A stretch of DNA of 62,412 nt. It comes from DASVWH01 sp036389715. Lineage in GTDB: Bacteria > Acidobacteriota > Blastocatellia > Pyrinomonadales > Pyrinomonadaceae. Positions 59,725 to 62,412 of the stretch are shown here, one piece after another. The first letter of the stretch is position 1. Every line of letters starts with the position of its first letter. Under the pieces are notes generated by a model. That model did no database searches and was not told where the DNA came from. It was given only the letters and a program-made list of their open reading frames with translations. Position numbers and translations under genes: made by a program. The stretch spans positions 1-62,412 of the forward strand of contig DASVWH010000110.1 in NCBI GenBank assembly GCA_036389715.1, in the 5' to 3' direction.

Positions 59725-59791
59725 GCGAAATCCCCTCTCGTCAAATGGGTGCGGAATAATGTACTCCGCACGCGAGTTTTGCGCCGCCGTT

Positions 59792-62200
59792 TCACTCCTT
59801 GAGAGCCCATTTGGCGAGGCTCGCGACGACCGTTACCAGCTCGGCCGGTTCGACCGGCTTCGGCAGGTGTAGCTGAAAGCCGGAACGGAGCACCTTCATC
59901 CGGTCCGCCACCCTGGCATAGGCCGTCAAAGCGGCCGCCGGTGTCCGCCCGCCCTGCTCCGCGGAGAGCGCCCGCACCTTTGCGATGAGCGTGTAGCCAT
60001 CCTCTTCGGGCATTCCCAGGTCGCTCAACAAAACGTCCGGCCTCAGGGTCGTGAGCGCCGTCAGGCCCTCGCCCGCCGACGATGCAGTGCTCACGCGCGC
60101 CGCGCACTGCTCAAGCAGATAACGCACGAGCAGGCGCGTGTCCTCTTCGTCGTCAACGACCAGAACGTGCAGCCCTTTGAGTTCCGGCAGGCAGTTGAAG
60201 GGCACGCCCTCGCTGGCCCTCGGGTGAACTCTTTCCTCAACCTTATCGAGCGACACGTCACCGGCGCGGGTGGCAATCAACGGCAGCTTGACTGTGAAGG
60301 TCGCGCCCTTACCGTCGCGCCCGCTCTCGGCCTCGGTCGTGCCGCCCTGCATCTCTACGAGGTGACGCACGATGGCGAGCCCGAGTCCGAGCCCGCCGTG
60401 CTTTCTGGTGATGGTCGAGTCGGCCTGGCGAAAGCGGTCGAAGATGAAGGGCAAAACCTCCGGCTTGATTCCCGGCCCGGTGTCCGTGACCGTAATCTCG
60501 ACGTGCGAGTCAACGCGCATCAGGCTGACCTGCACGTGTCCCTTCCTCGGAGTGAACTTGATGGCGTTGGTCAGCAGGTTCCAGACGACCTGCTGGAGGC
60601 GCGACGGGTCGCCCAGAACCATGCTCTCGCCGGAGTCGAGCACGCGCTGAAGCCTGATCTCCCTGGCTTCCGCCGCGGGCAGCACAGACTCGACGGCGGC
60701 CTCGATGACATCCGCCAGCTCGACCGGACGGACTTCGAGCCGCATCTTGCCCATGATGATCCGGGAAACATCCAGAATGTCGTCAATGAGCTGTGCTTGC
60801 AGTTGGGCGTTGCGCCGGATGATCTCGATGGCGCGCTCCCTGTAGCCCTCTTCGAGCAACCCGTCGCCGAGCAGGCGCGACCATCCGAGGACAGCCGTTA
60901 AGGGAGTACGCAGTTCGTGCGAGAGCGTGGCGAGGAATTCGTCCTTCGTGCGGTTGGCCTCCTCTGCCTCGCGGCGCGCATTGACCTGCTCGGTAATGTC
61001 CACCCCGTGCGCGAAGATGCCGGAGATCGTCCCGTCGGACTCGAAGATCGGCTGGTAGACGAAATCCAGAACCCTCTCTTCCGGCGCGCTTCCGGCCTCG
61101 CGCTGGACCAGGGCGTGCATCTCGCGCCCGAGATAAGGCTCGCCCGTCTGCCAGACCCTGTCGAGCAGCTCGAAGAATCCCTGTCCCGCTATTTCAGGCA
61201 GCGCCTCGCGGGCAGGTTTGCCGAGCACCTCGCGGTGTCCGATGAGCTGCAAATAGGAGGGGTTCGTCAACTCGAAGACGTGCTCCGGGCCGCGCAGAGT
61301 GGCGATGAAGGCGGGCGCTCGCGTGAAGAGGTAACTCAGCCGCGAGCGTTCCCATTCCAGTTGTTTGAGCAGCCGCTCGCGCTCTTCCTGCGCCCGTTTT
61401 TCCGCGGCGATGCCCCTGACTTCGATGATCGTGCCGACGGTCTCGGTCTCGCCGCGAAGCGGGCTCGCGGTGAAGGCCACGGGGTAGAAAGAGCCGTCCT
61501 TGTGAACGAATATCTCCTCGCCCTGTTCCCGGTTGTCCCTGGTGAAAGCCCTGTCTATCGGACACTCTTCGAGAGGGTAAGGCGTCCCGTCAGGACGAGA
61601 AGAATGGATGAAGTAATGAAGGGGTCGGCCCTGAACCTCGCCGAGCGTATAGCCGGTCAGCTTCTCGGCCGCCGGGTTCATGTAGGCGCAATGCTGGCGC
61701 TCGTCAATGATGAACAGCGCGACGGTGGCGTTGTTGAAAACCGTCTCAAGCTGCCTTCTGGATTTTCGCAGCTCCTCTTCGGCCACCTTTCGCTCCGTGA
61801 TGTCGCGCGTGAAGCAACGCGTGTGGACGAACCTGTCGGCCTCCCACATCACGTTCGAGTTAATCAGCACATACCGGACACCGCCGTCCTTACACTTGAG
61901 CTTCGCTTCGTAGTTGTGAAGCGTCTCATTATTCAAGAGCCTGCGCAGGATATCGCTGATGGCCCCTTCGTCGGCGTGAAACTCCGAGATGTGACGACCG
62001 ATATACTCTTCGCGGTCGTAGCCGAGCAGGTCCAGCTCCGCCTGATTGGCCCAGAGGATAGTGCCGTCCGCGCCGACCCAGTGCAGCCCCACCGAAGCGT
62101 TCTCGACAAAGTCGGAGAGCTCGCGCTCGCGCCTGCGCAGCTCCTCTGTACTGCTCGAATCCTCGGGAGACTTTTCACTAATCAGGACATCATTGGACAT
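59792..62200 (-). CDS. Cytoplasmic PAS hybrid histidine kinase
   Basis: 802 residues with no signal or transmembrane segment. Three PAS domains lie at about 25-140, 150-270 and 290-405. HisKA follows with the phospho-His H428 in LSHELRTPLTAVLGW, then HATPase_c with N box QVVWNLLTNAIKFTP and G boxes DTGPGIK and GGLGLGLAIV. A C-terminal receiver domain (about 675-800) has VVDDEED, the phospho-Asp in LLSDLGMP and LPKPVEP. As a hybrid kinase it could feed a phosphorelay, for example towards the orphan single-domain regulators at 25785 or 27614. The end of the gene converges on the DinB gene. Confidence 0.95.
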   Translation of the reverse strand: MSNDVLISEKSPEDSSSTEELRRRERELSDFVENASVGLHWVGADGTILWANQAELDLLGYDREEYIGRHISEFHADEGAISDILRRLLNNETLHNYEAKLKCKDGGVRYVLINSNVMWEADRFVHTRCFTRDITERKVAEEELRKSRRQLETVFNNATVALFIIDERQHCAYMNPAAEKLTGYTLGEVQGRPLHYFIHSSRPDGTPYPLEECPIDRAFTRDNREQGEEIFVHKDGSFYPVAFTASPLRGETETVGTIIEVRGIAAEKRAQEERERLLKQLEWERSRLSYLFTRAPAFIATLRGPEHVFELTNPSYLQLIGHREVLGKPAREALPEIAGQGFFELLDRVWQTGEPYLGREMHALVQREAGSAPEERVLDFVYQPIFESDGTISGIFAHGVDITEQVNARREAEEANRTKDEFLATLSHELRTPLTAVLGWSRLLGDGLLEEGYRERAIEIIRRNAQLQAQLIDDILDVSRIIMGKMRLEVRPVELADVIEAAVESVLPAAEAREIRLQRVLDSGESMVLGDPSRLQQVVWNLLTNAIKFTPRKGHVQVSLMRVDSHVEITVTDTGPGIKPEVLPFIFDRFRQADSTITRKHGGLGLGLAIVRHLVEMQGGTTEAESGRDGKGATFTVKLPLIATRAGDVSLDKVEERVHPRASEGVPFNCLPELKGLHVLVVDDEEDTRLLVRYLLEQCAARVSTASSAGEGLTALTTLRPDVLLSDLGMPEEDGYTLIAKVRALSAEQGGRTPAAALTAYARVADRMKVLRSGFQLHLPKPVEPAELVTVVASLAKWALKE

Positions 62201-62341
62201 CAGTTTTTTTGGCCTTTAGCTCTTCGGAAGCATGTTCTCGGGAAAGCGCCTTTGCGGAAATTGTACGTAAACCGGGGGGTGGGTTCATTATAGGAGGTAA
62301 TACAAAGATTTACACCTAATTTGATGCGAGCTAAAGAAATT

Positions 62342-62382
62342 GCACACGATAACTCTCATCCGCATGGAGAGTTATCGTGTGC
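62342..62382. terminator. Perfect hairpin near the window end
   Basis: A 16-bp perfect stem (gcacacgataactctc / gagagttatcgtgtgc) with a 9-nt loop. On the minus strand its 3' side is followed by an AT-rich stretch (aatttcttt), so it would terminate a minus-strand gene lying beyond the window. The kinase start is at 62200. Confidence 0.6.
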
Positions 62383-62412
62383 GATTGTGAGTGTGCGCTG
62401 ACGGGCTGAGGT

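Noticed and set aside
60917..62293. Long plus-strand frame opposite the histidine kinase
   Set aside because: The kinase has complete PAS, HisKA, HATPase and receiver motifs; the antisense frame has none and no ribosome site.

Overview
The window is a GC-rich, densely coded chromosomal segment of a diderm bacterium. lpxA, lpxD, a lipid A deacylase homologue, TonB-like and BON-domain proteins and many signal peptides or lipoboxes imply an outer membrane. Gene content (DUF885-PrcB, DUF1844, DUF1572/DinB, serial secreted amidohydrolases, a COG1964 radical SAM enzyme, HYR/DUF5011 repeat proteins) suggests Acidobacteriota, perhaps Blastocatellia. This is an inference from gene families, because no rRNA or other marker for placement is present. 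I saw no tRNA, rRNA, CRISPR array, insertion sequence or prophage.

Layout. 1-4.7 kb: the 3' part of a giant secreted beta-helix/Ig-repeat protein. 4.8-9.3 kb (minus): UbiB-like kinase, ribF, a PhnP-like metallo-hydrolase and a DUF1844 protein. 9.5-11.2 kb (plus): mazG and a zinc-ribbon protein. 11.4-24.9 kb (minus): M48 protease, DUF885-PrcB protease-like protein, DUF4870, JAMM protease, acyl-CoA dehydrogenase, amidohydrolase, aspS, DUF1572, hisS, PagL-like protein and gamma carbonic anhydrase. 25.2-28.1 kb (plus): osmC, two single-domain response regulators, a lipoprotein and a thioesterase. 28.1-33.3 kb: two small conserved proteins and a DNA-repair group (LigD-type phosphoesterase-polymerase, type-4 uracil-DNA glycosylase and, divergently, an ATP-dependent DNA ligase). 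33.4-37.3 kb: unknown proteins, a DHFR-fold reductase and a lytic-transglycosylase-like protein. 37.5-43.8 kb: an envelope/lipid-flavoured group (lpxD, lpxA, a tetraether-lipid-synthase-like radical SAM enzyme, a small secreted protein, a second radical SAM enzyme, a DUF962/Mpo1-like membrane protein). 43.9-53.2 kb: secreted peptidase T, a Gly/Ser/Lys repeat protein, DUF2721, a third radical SAM protein, a TonB-C protein, folA-thyA, peroxiredoxin, YggX-like protein, a Cys-rich lipoprotein and a BON lipoprotein. 53.3-62.2 kb: three consecutive amidohydrolase-fold proteins (only the middle one keeps its metal ligands), a secreted Cys protein, a DinB protein and a PAS hybrid histidine kinase.

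Two things stand out. The first is the lipid-flavoured radical SAM cluster at 37.5-43.8 kb, centred on a COG1964 protein with 13 cysteines that resembles enzymes joining lipid tails into membrane-spanning lipids. The second is a family of intergenic hairpins built from tandem heptamers of the general form GTNANNR at five main loci. Each locus has its own heptamer variant on both arms, and two hairpin arms contain the stop codon of a neighbouring gene.

Many convergent or terminal gene ends carry near-perfect terminator hairpins (4686, 11213, 11327, 35908, 45340, 52379). All functional statements are read from translated sequence and remembered family motifs; no database search was run.
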